From an uncultured Collinsella sp. (lineage in GTDB: Bacteria > Actinomycetota > Coriobacteriia > Coriobacteriales > Coriobacteriaceae): a DNA stretch of 64,000 nucleotides. The stretch spans positions 1-64,000 of the forward strand of contig CAAGEH010000008.1 in assembly GCA_900768795.1 (NCBI GenBank), given 5' to 3'. Each line of letters starts with the position of its first letter. Positions within the stretch are counted from its first letter, which is position 1. The translations under genes were made by a program, and so were the position numbers. Positions 26,158 through 34,960 of this stretch are shown piece by piece. The notes under the pieces were generated by a model. The model had not been told where the DNA came from and did no database searches. It saw only the letters and a list, made by a program, of their open reading frames with translations.

Positions 26158-27660
26158 CTACAACGAAGGAAGCACGGAACCCTTAGGCAGTGAAACCTTG
26201 CCTTCGTAGACCTCCTTGGGAACGCGCTTGTCCATTTTAAGAAGCTCCTTGACGGTCACGAGTTTGTATCCCGCCTGTTGCAAACCGTCGATAATACCGG
26301 GAAGCGCCTCGATGTCCTGCTCACGATTACCGCCGCCGTCGTGCATAAGCGCGATGTACCCGTTGTGCGCGTTATCGAGCACCTGGCTTTTGATTGCGTC
26401 GGCACCTGGACGCTTCCAGTCGGTCGTATCGATATTCCACAGAACATTGCAGCTGATAAGGTCGGCGCTCCGCGCCCATTCGGTCTTAGTGAACGCTCCG
26501 TAAGGTGCACGGATCATCTGGGTCGATGTTCCGCCCGCGCTCTTGAGCGCATCGAATGCCGTCGTTATTTCACTGCGAAGCGAGTTGCGGTCGAGCTTGG
26601 GCAGATACTGGTGGCGCATGGTGTGGCTCGCCAGCTCATTGCCTTCCTTGAGCAGCCGCTTGGTGTATTGCGGATACTCGTTAGCACCGTTTCCCAGATT
26701 AAAAAACGTAGCATGCACGCCTTTTTCCTTGAGAATATCGAGGATCTTTGGCGTGTACTCGCTCGGACCGTCGTCGAACGTGAGCGCCATGTACTTCTCG
26801 CTGCCCGCAGGCTCGGGAATGATATTTGCGATTACAAGGTTCTTAGGCTGTTTGGTAACGCCCTTGTCGATCGTCTCGCCAGATTTCTTGCCGGTCCACA
26901 CTTCCTTTTCGCCCGGCTCGCCCCACTGAGAAACGAACTGGACCGAACCGCCCGTACCTTCTTCGACCCCCGGTGCAACCTGCTCCCGTTTGATCGTATG
27001 GGGCTCGGTCGCATCGGTACCATTCTCCACCGTGAGCCTATCGCCTTCGTTGACCACGCGATTCGCAGCCGACTTTGCCGTGAGCTCTTTGCCATTGATT
27101 TTGACCGTGTATTTATTGCCGCCCTGTTTTGTGAGCACTTTGCCACTCACCGAAAGCAGGTTTCCCGGCTTTACATCAAAATTATTGTTATGGGTGATAA
27201 AGTCATCGACCGTTGAATTGATGCGGCAGTTCACGGGCTTGCCGTTAACCGTTACACCGACAGACCGAAAGTTCCCCCACCAAACAAAAACGAGCGCGAC
27301 GATGACCACAGCGGCAAGCCCCACCATTAAAGCGGAGCGATTGTCCTGCTTTTTATAGGAAGCGCCGCTCCAAGTGGACCTGCTATGCACAACAGGCATT
27401 ACGCCCGATCGCGAAGGAGAGGTCCTAAAGGAACCGGAGCCGGTGTAGCGACCCGTGGATGAAATCTTGCTATCGCTCGCAAGCGTACCCGTACGATGGG
27501 GCGATGTGGTTCCCGCACGATGGGTCCCCTGCGCGGCATGCGATTTTGCAGTGCCCTTTGCACGAGCAGGCTTCGACTGCGCTCGCCTTGCAGCAGAGGA
27601 CACGTGAACAGGACGCCTTTTACCCGCGTGCCCGTAACGGGGCTGATCGTCTTCACTCAT
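26158..27660 (-). CDS. Membrane-anchored polysaccharide deacetylase (NodB domain), active-site intact
   Basis: 500 residues. About 105 basic, disordered cytoplasmic residues precede one membrane helix (ALMVGLAAVVIVALVFVWW), then a region with small beta domains (about 130-260), then a NodB homology domain. All catalytic motifs are there: TFDDGPS (Asp dyad), SHTMRH (zinc histidines), RAPYGA, IDTTDW and LMHDGG. It probably removes acetyl groups from peptidoglycan or another wall glycan outside the membrane, a modification linked to lysozyme resistance. A dead paralogue lies directly upstream. Confidence 0.92.
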   Translation of the reverse strand: MSEDDQPRYGHAGKRRPVHVSSAARRAQSKPARAKGTAKSHAAQGTHRAGTTSPHRTGTLASDSKISSTGRYTGSGSFRTSPSRSGVMPVVHSRSTWSGASYKKQDNRSALMVGLAAVVIVALVFVWWGNFRSVGVTVNGKPVNCRINSTVDDFITHNNNFDVKPGNLLSVSGKVLTKQGGNKYTVKINGKELTAKSAANRVVNEGDRLTVENGTDATEPHTIKREQVAPGVEEGTGGSVQFVSQWGEPGEKEVWTGKKSGETIDKGVTKQPKNLVIANIIPEPAGSEKYMALTFDDGPSEYTPKILDILKEKGVHATFFNLGNGANEYPQYTKRLLKEGNELASHTMRHQYLPKLDRNSLRSEITTAFDALKSAGGTSTQMIRAPYGAFTKTEWARSADLISCNVLWNIDTTDWKRPGADAIKSQVLDNAHNGYIALMHDGGGNREQDIEALPGIIDGLQQAGYKLVTVKELLKMDKRVPKEVYEGKVSLPKGSVLPSL

Positions 27661-27752
27661 CTAGCATCACATCCAATGGAGACGGCCTTCCCGCCGCTCT
27701 CACTGAGCAAAATAAATCTCTTTAACCGGAGCTATAGTACACCGCTGCGCAC

Positions 27753-29219
27753 CTATAAAGATGAAGATGTACCTTCCGAAGCGTCAGTTGAACCGTCGGT
27801 AGATGTCTTGGGCTCGGTATACTGAGCGAGCGATGCGCCCTTGGGCATCTTGACCTTGAGCGGAGACGGCAGTAGCTCGGATAATCCGCTGTCGCTCTTG
27901 ATGAGGTCGGATACGGTCACAAACGAATAACCGTCTCCGAGGAGCTTGTCGATGATCTGGGGCAGTGCCTCGGCATTTTGGGCAGCAGTATCGGCGTTGT
28001 CGGTAAAGAGAACGATGCTGCCCGAGCCCACGTTCGACACGACCGCGTTGACCTCGGAGTCGGCACCGCGTAGATTCCAATCGCCCGAATCAACGTTATA
28101 CGTAATGGCGGCACTGACCAAATCCCCCGCTTCCGCCCATTGGGCCTCATCAAAATCGAGACCTGGAGCGCGCAGAAGCGCCGTGCTCTTACCCGTTGTC
28201 TTTTTAACCGAAGAGAAGCTGGTCCTGAGCTTCGTGCGCAGGTCATCACCTCTCAGCTTGGTAAGGTTCGTGGTGTCGTAACCGCTCGAACCGATCTCGT
28301 GTCCGCCCTTAGCGATAGCCTGAGCGATGCCCGGATTGTTCTCGGCATTCTCCCCTCTGATAAAGAACGTTGCATGCACGCCCTTTTCCTGCAGAATATT
28401 GAGAATGTCAGATGTGCCCGAACTTGGACTCGCGTTAAACGTAAGCGCAACGAGTCGCTTTTTGCCCGAGGGGTTGACGTTGGCAGACTCGATTACACAG
28501 TCGACCTTCTTTTTGACCTCACCACGGTCGGCGGTTTTGCCCGACTGCTTTCCGACCCAAACCTCCGAGCGGCCCATTTGACCCCACTTTTTGATGTAGG
28601 TTACCGCCCCGGAACCGACTTTGCTAATCGACGGCATGGTTTCCGTAGCCTGAACATCATGCTTTTCGTAACGGTCGCGTCCGCTCTTAATCGTGAGCTT
28701 CTCCCCACCCTGAATCCTAGTGGACGCAAGCTGCTTGGCATTGAGACGCTTTTTGTTGCAGATGACGGAGTAGCGCTCACCGCCGCCCTTTTTGAGCACA
28801 GAGTCGTTCACGGCCAGCAGATTACCCGCCGAAAGCTGCGAATCGAGCCCTTTGTCCTTGATTACCTGCTCGATCGAGGAGCCGATATGCGCTTGGGTTT
28901 TCTCGCCATTGAGCTTGATGTCGACATTGCGGCTGTTGTACAGCACGACGGTGGCAATAAAAAACGCCAACGCGCATGCAACCGCAATGAGCGCATACGG
29001 CGCACGCTTATTGGGCCTGCTGTTGCGCATCGCGCCGGCGCGACGAACCTGTCCCGACCTAGGTGCCCCCGATCTGCTCAGATACACCGCGCCCGGGCGC
29101 CTATGGACGGCAGGTTTGTTGGGATGGAGCTGTCCCAGACTCTTTTTGCGATATGTAGGGCGCTTTGTCGCGCTCCGTCTGCTCCCGTTTGTTGAGTAGG
29201 AGGGGGTATGGTTTGGCAT
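27753..29219 (-). CDS. Catalytically inactive paralogue of the NodB-type deacetylase
   Basis: 488 residues with the same layout as its neighbour: basic disordered N-terminus, one membrane helix (ALIAVACALAFFIATVVLY), beta region, NodB fold. Motif 1 TFDDGP is changed to TFNASP, the zinc motif HxxxH to SSGYDTT, and LMHDG to LFTDN, so neither metal nor catalytic base remains. RAPGLDF keeps only a trace of RAPYG. The frame is intact over its full length, which argues for a retained non-catalytic role such as glycan binding or regulation of its partner rather than a decaying gene. Confidence 0.88.
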   Translation of the reverse strand: MPNHTPSYSTNGSRRSATKRPTYRKKSLGQLHPNKPAVHRRPGAVYLSRSGAPRSGQVRRAGAMRNSRPNKRAPYALIAVACALAFFIATVVLYNSRNVDIKLNGEKTQAHIGSSIEQVIKDKGLDSQLSAGNLLAVNDSVLKKGGGERYSVICNKKRLNAKQLASTRIQGGEKLTIKSGRDRYEKHDVQATETMPSISKVGSGAVTYIKKWGQMGRSEVWVGKQSGKTADRGEVKKKVDCVIESANVNPSGKKRLVALTFNASPSSGTSDILNILQEKGVHATFFIRGENAENNPGIAQAIAKGGHEIGSSGYDTTNLTKLRGDDLRTKLRTSFSSVKKTTGKSTALLRAPGLDFDEAQWAEAGDLVSAAITYNVDSGDWNLRGADSEVNAVVSNVGSGSIVLFTDNADTAAQNAEALPQIIDKLLGDGYSFVTVSDLIKSDSGLSELLPSPLKVKMPKGASLAQYTEPKTSTDGSTDASEGTSSSL

Positions 29220-29279
29220 CGAATCTCCTCACCCAGCGTCTTATGAACACCCGCAACGCAGCAACGTCGCAAGTAGACG

Positions 29280-30041
29280 TTATTTCTTCTTCCCTGCAGA
29301 ATCTGATGTTCCTGCAGCCTTTTTGTACTCTTCGGCAAAGGACTTGAACATGCCGCGCGTCTTTCCGAGCTGCTTGCCAAGCGCACGCGAACCCTTATCG
29401 ACCGCAACCGAACCTTTGTCGTCAAGCTGTTTGGCACCGCGCTTGACCTTGTCAGCGATGACGACGGAAGCCTCGGCGGCTTTTGCAGCAGCACCGCCCG
29501 TGAGCGAAAGCTCGGCGACCTCGTCGGACACGACCATGTAGCCGTTTTTGTAACCCTTAAAGTAGCTGGCAGGAAGCTCAAGCCCACCGATAAGCAGATT
29601 CGAGGCGCCACCGCCAACGATCTTGAAGGCCTTGACCTTGCCGCTCTTGGGGTTGAACTCGGCATCGTCACAGTAGCCGACGTTCTTGCCCGAAACCGTT
29701 CGAACATCCATGCCCGTTAGGATCAAGCACGAATCGAGATCGATACCCAGACGCTTGGCGGCAGCGGCATCGAAGTTCTCGCGCTTGTCCTCGGCGGTCA
29801 CGACACCCTCGTAAACGCCGATTGCATCGAGCGCGACGAACCTGTCGGAACGCTGAACCATGCCGACGACATCGGGCAGGCGAACCATGTAACCGACAAC
29901 GCGCGTGCCGTCGGGCGTAAACACCGGATAATGAATCTTGCCGATTTTCTTGGGGCTGCGCGGCGTGCCGTCACGTTTTGTGAGTTTATCGGGCGCGGGC
30001 TTTTTGTAGAGCTTTGTTCCCTGCAGCTGACTTGAGAGCAT
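29280..30041 (-). CDS. PRC-barrel domain protein
   Basis: 253 residues, cytoplasmic. Two PRC-barrel-like segments can be seen: GKIHYPVFTPDGTRVVGYMV and, in the second half, LTGMDVRTVSGKNVGYCDDAEF with VSDEVAELS. The C-terminal 60 residues are Lys/Ala-rich and helical. Its ATG directly follows the stop of the YtxH gene (GCGTAAATG), so the two are translationally coupled and probably act together at the membrane. Role unknown. Confidence 0.75.
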   Translation of the reverse strand: MLSSQLQGTKLYKKPAPDKLTKRDGTPRSPKKIGKIHYPVFTPDGTRVVGYMVRLPDVVGMVQRSDRFVALDAIGVYEGVVTAEDKRENFDAAAAKRLGIDLDSCLILTGMDVRTVSGKNVGYCDDAEFNPKSGKVKAFKIVGGGASNLLIGGLELPASYFKGYKNGYMVVSDEVAELSLTGGAAAKAAEASVVIADKVKRGAKQLDDKGSVAVDKGSRALGKQLGKTRGMFKSFAEEYKKAAGTSDSAGKKK

Positions 30042-30431
30042 TTACGCCTCGGGGGCTGCCTCGTCGGTTGCGGGAGCGTCGTTGGTTGCGTCCTCGACAA
30101 CAACATCTGCAGCAGGCGTCACATTGCCCTGCGAAATGGCGTCGTTAAGCTGCTCGCGAAGCTGATCCATACGCTCGCGGGCAAGATCGACCTTGGCGCG
30201 AAGCTCGTCGGTCTTAGCATCGACCATGGGACCGAAATCGGCAGCGGCGACGCGAGCCTGCTCGGCGCCCGCCTCGTACTTATCGCGAGCGGTATCCCAT
30301 GCATCGTTGGCAAAATCGGCAGCCATAGCACGCGTCTCTGCACCGGAACGCGGAGCCATGGCAATGCCAGCGACAACTCCTGCAGCCGCGCCCAGAACAG
30401 CACCGGCAACGAAATTAAACGTCTTACTCAT
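30042..30431 (-). CDS. YtxH-domain protein
   Basis: 129 residues. One N-terminal membrane helix (FVAGAVLGAAAGVVAGIAMA) ends in APRSGAETR, the YtxH hallmark (APxSGxETR). A long amphipathic helix follows and then an acidic Ala-rich tail. Proteins of this family are small membrane proteins, stress-linked in Bacillus. AGGAGAGG before the ATG at 30431 decides the start. Confidence 0.85.
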   Translation of the reverse strand: MSKTFNFVAGAVLGAAAGVVAGIAMAPRSGAETRAMAADFANDAWDTARDKYEAGAEQARVAAADFGPMVDAKTDELRAKVDLARERMDQLREQLNDAISQGNVTPAADVVVEDATNDAPATDEAAPEA

Positions 30432-30646
30432 GTTGATATCCTCTCCTATTGAGCGGGAAAGTACGATATGGCCTTCCATTATAGCCTGATGGGCAAAGTG
30501 AGCGCGCTCATCGCCGAACGGCAACGGCGTGCACCCAAAGCGCATCGCGGTCGTGCGACTAAATGAATGAATGCACGCGCATCTTCCACCGAAGGGCTCT
30601 ACGGTGCGTATCCACTGGTAGCAGACCTGAAAATAAAACCTACGGC

Positions 30647-31207
30647 CTAGACAACCGGAGTCGGAACGTTCACAACGCCGGCGGCACCCGCGGCGACAAC
30701 CGCCCGCTCGACGGGGTCCTCGCCCTCCGCGGGACGCAGGCTCAGCACAAGCTTGCGCAGCGCCTTGACCGTACCCTCAAAATCGGGTGCAGGCTGGTCG
30801 CCGGCAAGAAACGCCCAGTTCATCATGAATACAGCAGACGACAGGGCACCGATGGCAAGCGCATCGTCAGGGCACGAAAGCTCAACCTCAAACACGCGTG
30901 TCTCCATGGGAGCGAGTCGCGTGCGACCGCAGGCGACCTTACCCGCCAGACCTGTCTGGTTCATGATCTCAACCGAGACGTGCTCAAGCAGATGCGGCAG
31001 CTCGGTATTGCCCATGCAATCCTGAAACTCTTTGCCCGTGTCGCCGAGGCACAAATGTTTGGCGATACCCGGAGCGAGATAGTACACGCGCGCCGTCGCC
31101 TCAATATCCTCCGAGGTCATCAGCGGCATGCCGGGGTTGACGAGCACGCGAGCGGTGAGCTTATCGGATGCAACCGTCACTTTTAAGATGCTGAACAGGT
31201 TCGCCAT
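30647..31207 (-). CDS. Stand-alone protein resembling the cyanophycin synthetase N-terminal domain
   Basis: 186 residues. The segment LPHLLEHVSVEIMNQTG followed by CGRTR resembles the N-terminal domain of cyanophycin synthetase (HxxEHVALELQ ... GFGKTR). No ATP-grasp or Mur-ligase part is present here or nearby. Its role alone is unknown; it could bind a short acidic or amidated peptide. AGGTAGGA before the ATG at 31207 supports the start. It follows the CorC gene by 4 bp and is surely in one operon with it. Confidence 0.6.
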   Translation of the reverse strand: MANLFSILKVTVASDKLTARVLVNPGMPLMTSEDIEATARVYYLAPGIAKHLCLGDTGKEFQDCMGNTELPHLLEHVSVEIMNQTGLAGKVACGRTRLAPMETRVFEVELSCPDDALAIGALSSAVFMMNWAFLAGDQPAPDFEGTVKALRKLVLSLRPAEGEDPVERAVVAAGAAGVVNVPTPVV

Positions 31208-31211
31208 AGTC

Positions 31212-32564
31212 CTACCTTTCGGATTGCTCATCACGCTCGTCGGGCGCGGTGTCCTTTTGCCGTGCGCTCTCCGCATCCTCCGCGGGAGCGATTACGCGAA
31301 TGAGCGAGATGCGCTGACCTCGCATCGACTGTACCTTGAACTTGTACCCTTTGACCTCAAAAACCTCGCCGATATCGGGAACGGAATCGCAAAGCTCCAG
31401 AATCCAACCGGCGATGGTCTCGTAATCATCGCTTTCCTCGATTGGCCAACCGAGCTCCACGGCATCGTCGCACGAAAAACGGCCATCTACGAGCCACTCA
31501 CGTTTAGACAGGCGCGTAAGGTACTTATTGTCGGGATCGAACTCGTCCTCGATTTCACCGACGATTTCCTCAACGATGTCCTCAATCGTGATGATGCCGG
31601 CAGTTCCACCGTACTCGTCAACGACAATAACGATCTGCTCGTGCGCCGTCTGCATCTCGGAAAGAAGCGGAAGCAGGTCCTTGGTATCGGGCACGAACGT
31701 CGCGTCGCGCAGATAGGAAGCAATGGAGTCGTCTCCCTTACCGGCAAGCGAGGGCTCAATCAAATCCTTGATATGGGCGATGCCGGCGATGGAGTCGGGA
31801 TCCTCGTGATACACGGGCATGCGGCTGAAGCCGGTGTCGCGCATGGCGTCAAGCACTTCGGCAACAGTCTGAGTGTCCTCCGCCATCTGAATATCGACGC
31901 GCGGGACCATGACCTCGCGCGCAACGGTATCACCCAGGTCGAAAATCTCATGAATCATACGCTTTTCTTCATCGAGCAGGTCATCCTGCTCGGAGACCAT
32001 GTACTTGATCTCTTCCTCGGAAACGTTCTGGCGGTCGTCGGCGCTCTTGATGCGCAACAGGCGGGCAAGGCCGTCAGCGCAGGCGCCCGTAAGCCATACG
32101 ACGGGGTGTGCGATGGTCTGAAAAACAGACAGGGTGCCCACGACCTGCTTTGAAACGTTTTCCGCATTGGCCAGACCGATACGCTTGGGCACAAGCTCGC
32201 CGATAACAGTCGAAACGAACGCCACGGCAACCGTGATGATCACCGGCGCGAGGCCGCGCGCAATCGCAGAGAGCGGAGCAAAACCAAAGCTCATGAGCCA
32301 ATGGGCGAGCGGATCGGAGAGGCTTGTGGACGCGACGGCAGACGAAGCGAATCCCACAAGCGTGATAGCAACCTGAATCGTGGCGAGGAATTCATCGGTG
32401 TCTGCGGCAACCGCGACAGCGCGGGCGGCGCGGCGGTCGCCCTCCTCGGCCTCGTGCTCGAGCACGGCACGTTTGGCGGTGGTGAGCGCCATCTCAGACA
32501 TCGAGAAGAAGCCGTTGATGATCGTCAAAATTAAAGTAGTTACAAGGGAGATGGTTATGTCCAT
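31212..32564 (-). CDS. CorC/HlyC-type membrane protein (CNNM, CBS and CorC domains)
   Basis: 450 residues. The N-terminal DUF21/CNNM membrane domain has about four helices (ILTIINGFFSMSEMALTTAKR, FSSAVAS, PVIITVAVAFVSTVIGELVPK). A CBS pair (about 200-330; PRVDIQMAEDTQTVAEVL, VIVVDEYGGTAGIITIEDI) and a C-terminal CorC_HlyC domain (about 345-430) follow. Related proteins export Mg2+ or protect against Mg2+/Co2+; the older name is hemolysin C. The ATG at 32564 gives the normal membrane start; an earlier in-frame start at 32657 adds 31 unlikely residues. Confidence 0.9.
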   Translation of the reverse strand: MDITISLVTTLILTIINGFFSMSEMALTTAKRAVLEHEAEEGDRRAARAVAVAADTDEFLATIQVAITLVGFASSAVASTSLSDPLAHWLMSFGFAPLSAIARGLAPVIITVAVAFVSTVIGELVPKRIGLANAENVSKQVVGTLSVFQTIAHPVVWLTGACADGLARLLRIKSADDRQNVSEEEIKYMVSEQDDLLDEEKRMIHEIFDLGDTVAREVMVPRVDIQMAEDTQTVAEVLDAMRDTGFSRMPVYHEDPDSIAGIAHIKDLIEPSLAGKGDDSIASYLRDATFVPDTKDLLPLLSEMQTAHEQIVIVVDEYGGTAGIITIEDIVEEIVGEIEDEFDPDNKYLTRLSKREWLVDGRFSCDDAVELGWPIEESDDYETIAGWILELCDSVPDIGEVFEVKGYKFKVQSMRGQRISLIRVIAPAEDAESARQKDTAPDERDEQSER

Positions 32565-32672
32565 CGGGGTGTTCTCGAACCTCCATGTTCGGGATAGTAG
32601 CTTTGTAGCTGGTAAACAATCGGCGCAGCGCGGTGCCGCGGCAGCACGCGCCAACACCAGGATTCGCGGTCT

Positions 32673-33356
32673 TTAGATCACGAAGAGAATCACCGCCATG
32701 AACTGGAAAATACTTCCGGCAAGCACCCACAGGTGAAACACGCTGTGCATGTAGCGGATCTTTTTTGCCACGTAGAACGGCACGCCAATGGTATAGCAGA
32801 CGCCGCCGATAGCGAGCAGCGCCAAAGCAAGCGGATCAAGCTGTGCTATAAGCTGGGGCAAGCGGAAGACGACGAGCCAACCCATGACGAGATAGATAAC
32901 ACCGGTAAGCCAGCGAGGCTGTCGCTCGCGCATAATGATCTCGAATGCGATACCGATAAGCGCAAATGCCCAAACGGCAAAGAACAGCACCGTGCCTCCA
33001 TCATGCTCGAGCGTGATAAGACAAAACGGCGTATAGCTGCCCGCAATAAGCAGGTAGATGCAGCTGTGATCAATAACGCGGAAGACGCGCTTGGCGCCGT
33101 GCGGCTGAATCGCATGGTACAGCGTCGAAGCGAGATATTCGAGAATGATAGAAACGCCGTAAACGATTGCCGAGGTCAGCGCTGCGGGATGACCGCCGCC
33201 AAGGGCGGCCTTGACGATCAAGAGAACGAGGCCCGCTATACCCAGCAGGCATCCAACGCCGTGGGTCACGGAGTTCATAATCTCCTCGCCCAGGGTGTAG
33301 TACGGAATTGCCGCGGATTCGTCCCGCGGCTTAGGACTGTCGCTGGTATCTGGCAT
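32673..33356 (-). CDS. Hemolysin III family (PAQR) membrane protein
   Basis: 227 residues with seven membrane helices. The family signature residues are NSVTHGVGCLLG, STLYHAI, DHSCIYLLIAGSYTPFCL and YMHSVFHLWVLAGS; the His/Ser/Asp residues form the probable zinc site. Bacterial members are called hemolysin III or YqfA, with unclear physiological role. It lies about 110 bp upstream of the CorC gene on the same strand. Confidence 0.93.
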   Translation of the reverse strand: MPDTSDSPKPRDESAAIPYYTLGEEIMNSVTHGVGCLLGIAGLVLLIVKAALGGGHPAALTSAIVYGVSIILEYLASTLYHAIQPHGAKRVFRVIDHSCIYLLIAGSYTPFCLITLEHDGGTVLFFAVWAFALIGIAFEIIMRERQPRWLTGVIYLVMGWLVVFRLPQLIAQLDPLALALLAIGGVCYTIGVPFYVAKKIRYMHSVFHLWVLAGSIFQFMAVILFVI

Positions 33357-33467
33357 AAGGCTTGCGTTCCTCCCTGTAGTTAATTCTCGAAATTATAGCA
33401 AACTGCAGGTAACGGCGCGAACGGACCCATATTCGCTTACGTTACGGTTACATGCGGAGCGCACACG

Positions 33468-33510
33468 CCGAAAAACAAATCGGGTGCCTTCTTGCACAGG
33501 AGGCACCCGA
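33468..33510 (-). terminator. Terminator after the HTH gene
   Basis: Arms CGGGTGCCT / AGGCACCCG (33481-33489 and 33501-33509), followed on the minus strand by ATTTGTTTTTC. Confidence 0.8.
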
Positions 33511-33527
33511 GAGCCCGATCGACGTTG

Positions 33528-33887
33528 CTAACTTAACGGCCTACGACCGCGCGGCTTTGGCTTAAGCGCCTCCACGCCGCCCGCACGGTACAGACGGCAC
33601 CATGCCTTAACCGACGACTCACTCGCAATCTTATGCTTGACCATCACTTCACGCACGGATAGGCCATGCTCGATACGGTCACGCACCACCGCGAGTTTTT
33701 CTTCCAACGAATACGCACGATGGCGATGCCTCGGGTTGAGAAGGGCGTCTTCGCCGCCAACGGCGTACGCGCGTGCCCATTGGCGAGCCGTAGCGACAGG
33801 AATGTTCAGGCGATTCGAAATCACGCGATGGCCACGCCCCTCCGCCAGGAGTCTTGCCGCCTGCTCGCGAGTCTCGCGATCATACAT
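33528..33887 (-). CDS. Small helix-turn-helix protein, transposase-orfA-like
   Basis: 119 residues. Two homeodomain-like HTH units: REQAARLLAEGRGHRVISNR with LNIPVATARQWARAY, and KLAVVRDRIEHGLSVREVM with KIASESSVKAWCRLY. It ends in KPKPRGRRP, as IS3-type OrfA proteins do. No orfB, inverted repeats or other transposase part is next to it, so it is either a domesticated regulator or the remnant of an insertion sequence. AAAGGA before the ATG at 33887 decides the start; in-frame starts upstream exist to 33953. Confidence 0.7.
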   Translation of the reverse strand: MYDRETREQAARLLAEGRGHRVISNRLNIPVATARQWARAYAVGGEDALLNPRHRHRAYSLEEKLAVVRDRIEHGLSVREVMVKHKIASESSVKAWCRLYRAGGVEALKPKPRGRRPLS

Positions 33888-34181
33888 ACGAGTCGTCCTT
33901 TGCCCAGGCTCGGACATAAGCAAACACTTCTTCCGCTGCATATGGGGCGTCACACGCCCACTTTCGAGCGAATCCTAGCATCAGGAGCAAGTCCCAACAG
34001 ACCCCACACAACAAAAGACATCTTTTTTAAACAGGATTAAACACAAAAACAGGTCGGGCAAACGCATTTGCCCATATATATCAACATGTTTCAACATGTA
34101 CTACCCGGTTTTGTTCTTGGTGAACAAAACGTGCTTCCCTTGTTCCCGGGTGCTCTGCGCCGCTCACGGTACAATCGGGTT

Positions 34182-34907
34182 ATGAAACCTATCGCACACA
34201 TACATTCCGACCTGCCGCAAAAGTTCGGCATCCCCCGCAACAGCTTTTTGGCGCCGCATCTACAGGCATCGGTCATCTTTGAACCGGAGTTCGCGCTGAA
34301 TTCAGCCGTTGAGGGGCTGGACGAGTTCTCGCACCTATGGCTCATTTGGCAATTTGAAAACGGCACACCCGGAGGCACTGCCGCAGATATCGAACGCGAC
34401 AACGCGACCGACAGCAAGGCGGGGACCAACACGAACTGGACGCCCACCGTGCGCCCGCCGCGGCTGGGCGGCACCGAGCGCATGGGCGTTTTTGCAACAC
34501 GCAGCCCGTTTAGACCTAATCCGATGGGCCTTACCTGCGTAAAGCTCGATTATGTCGAACGCACCGAAGACGGGCCCATCATTCATGTGCTGGGAGCCGA
34601 CCTGCGCGACGGGACGCCCATTCTGGATATCAAGCCCTATATCCCCTTCGCGGACTGCCATGCAGACGCGAGCGGCGGGGGGATTGAGCAGGTGCCCTGG
34701 CAAGAGCTCGATGTGACGTTTCCTCCCGAGCTTACGCGGCACATTGACCCCGATAAGCTCGACGGGCTTGTTGAGGTCCTGCGACAGGACCCGCGCCGCG
34801 CCGGAAGCAAGCACGAACCCGAGCGCGTGTACCACTTGGCATACGCGGGCCGCGACGTTGCATTCACGGTGGACGGCACGTCGCTGACTGTGGTCGATGT
34901 GCTGTAG
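34182..34907 (+). CDS. trmO: tRNA (N6-threonylcarbamoyladenosine-37 N6)-methyltransferase TrmO
   Basis: SAM-dependent methylation of t6A37 in tRNA-Thr; formerly TsaA/YaeB. It has 241 residues. GLDEFSHLWLIWQF and ATRSPFRPNPMGLTCV are the family signatures; ILDIKPYIPFAD is also typical. No ribosome binding site precedes the ATG at 34182. Instead a TACAAT -10 box ends 6 bp before it, so the mRNA is probably leaderless. A short C-terminal domain with VYHLAYAGRDVAF follows the beta barrel. Confidence 0.93.
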   Translation: MKPIAHIHSDLPQKFGIPRNSFLAPHLQASVIFEPEFALNSAVEGLDEFSHLWLIWQFENGTPGGTAADIERDNATDSKAGTNTNWTPTVRPPRLGGTERMGVFATRSPFRPNPMGLTCVKLDYVERTEDGPIIHVLGADLRDGTPILDIKPYIPFADCHADASGGGIEQVPWQELDVTFPPELTRHIDPDKLDGLVEVLRQDPRRAGSKHEPERVYHLAYAGRDVAFTVDGTSLTVVDVL

Positions 34908-34960
34908 GGGCCAACAGGCACCGGTAACAGCAACATCGTTAAAGCTAACGAATCACGCAC

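Noticed and set aside
33528..33887. Complete insertion sequence
   Set aside because: Only an OrfA-like HTH protein is present; no orfB and no flanking inverted or direct repeats were seen.
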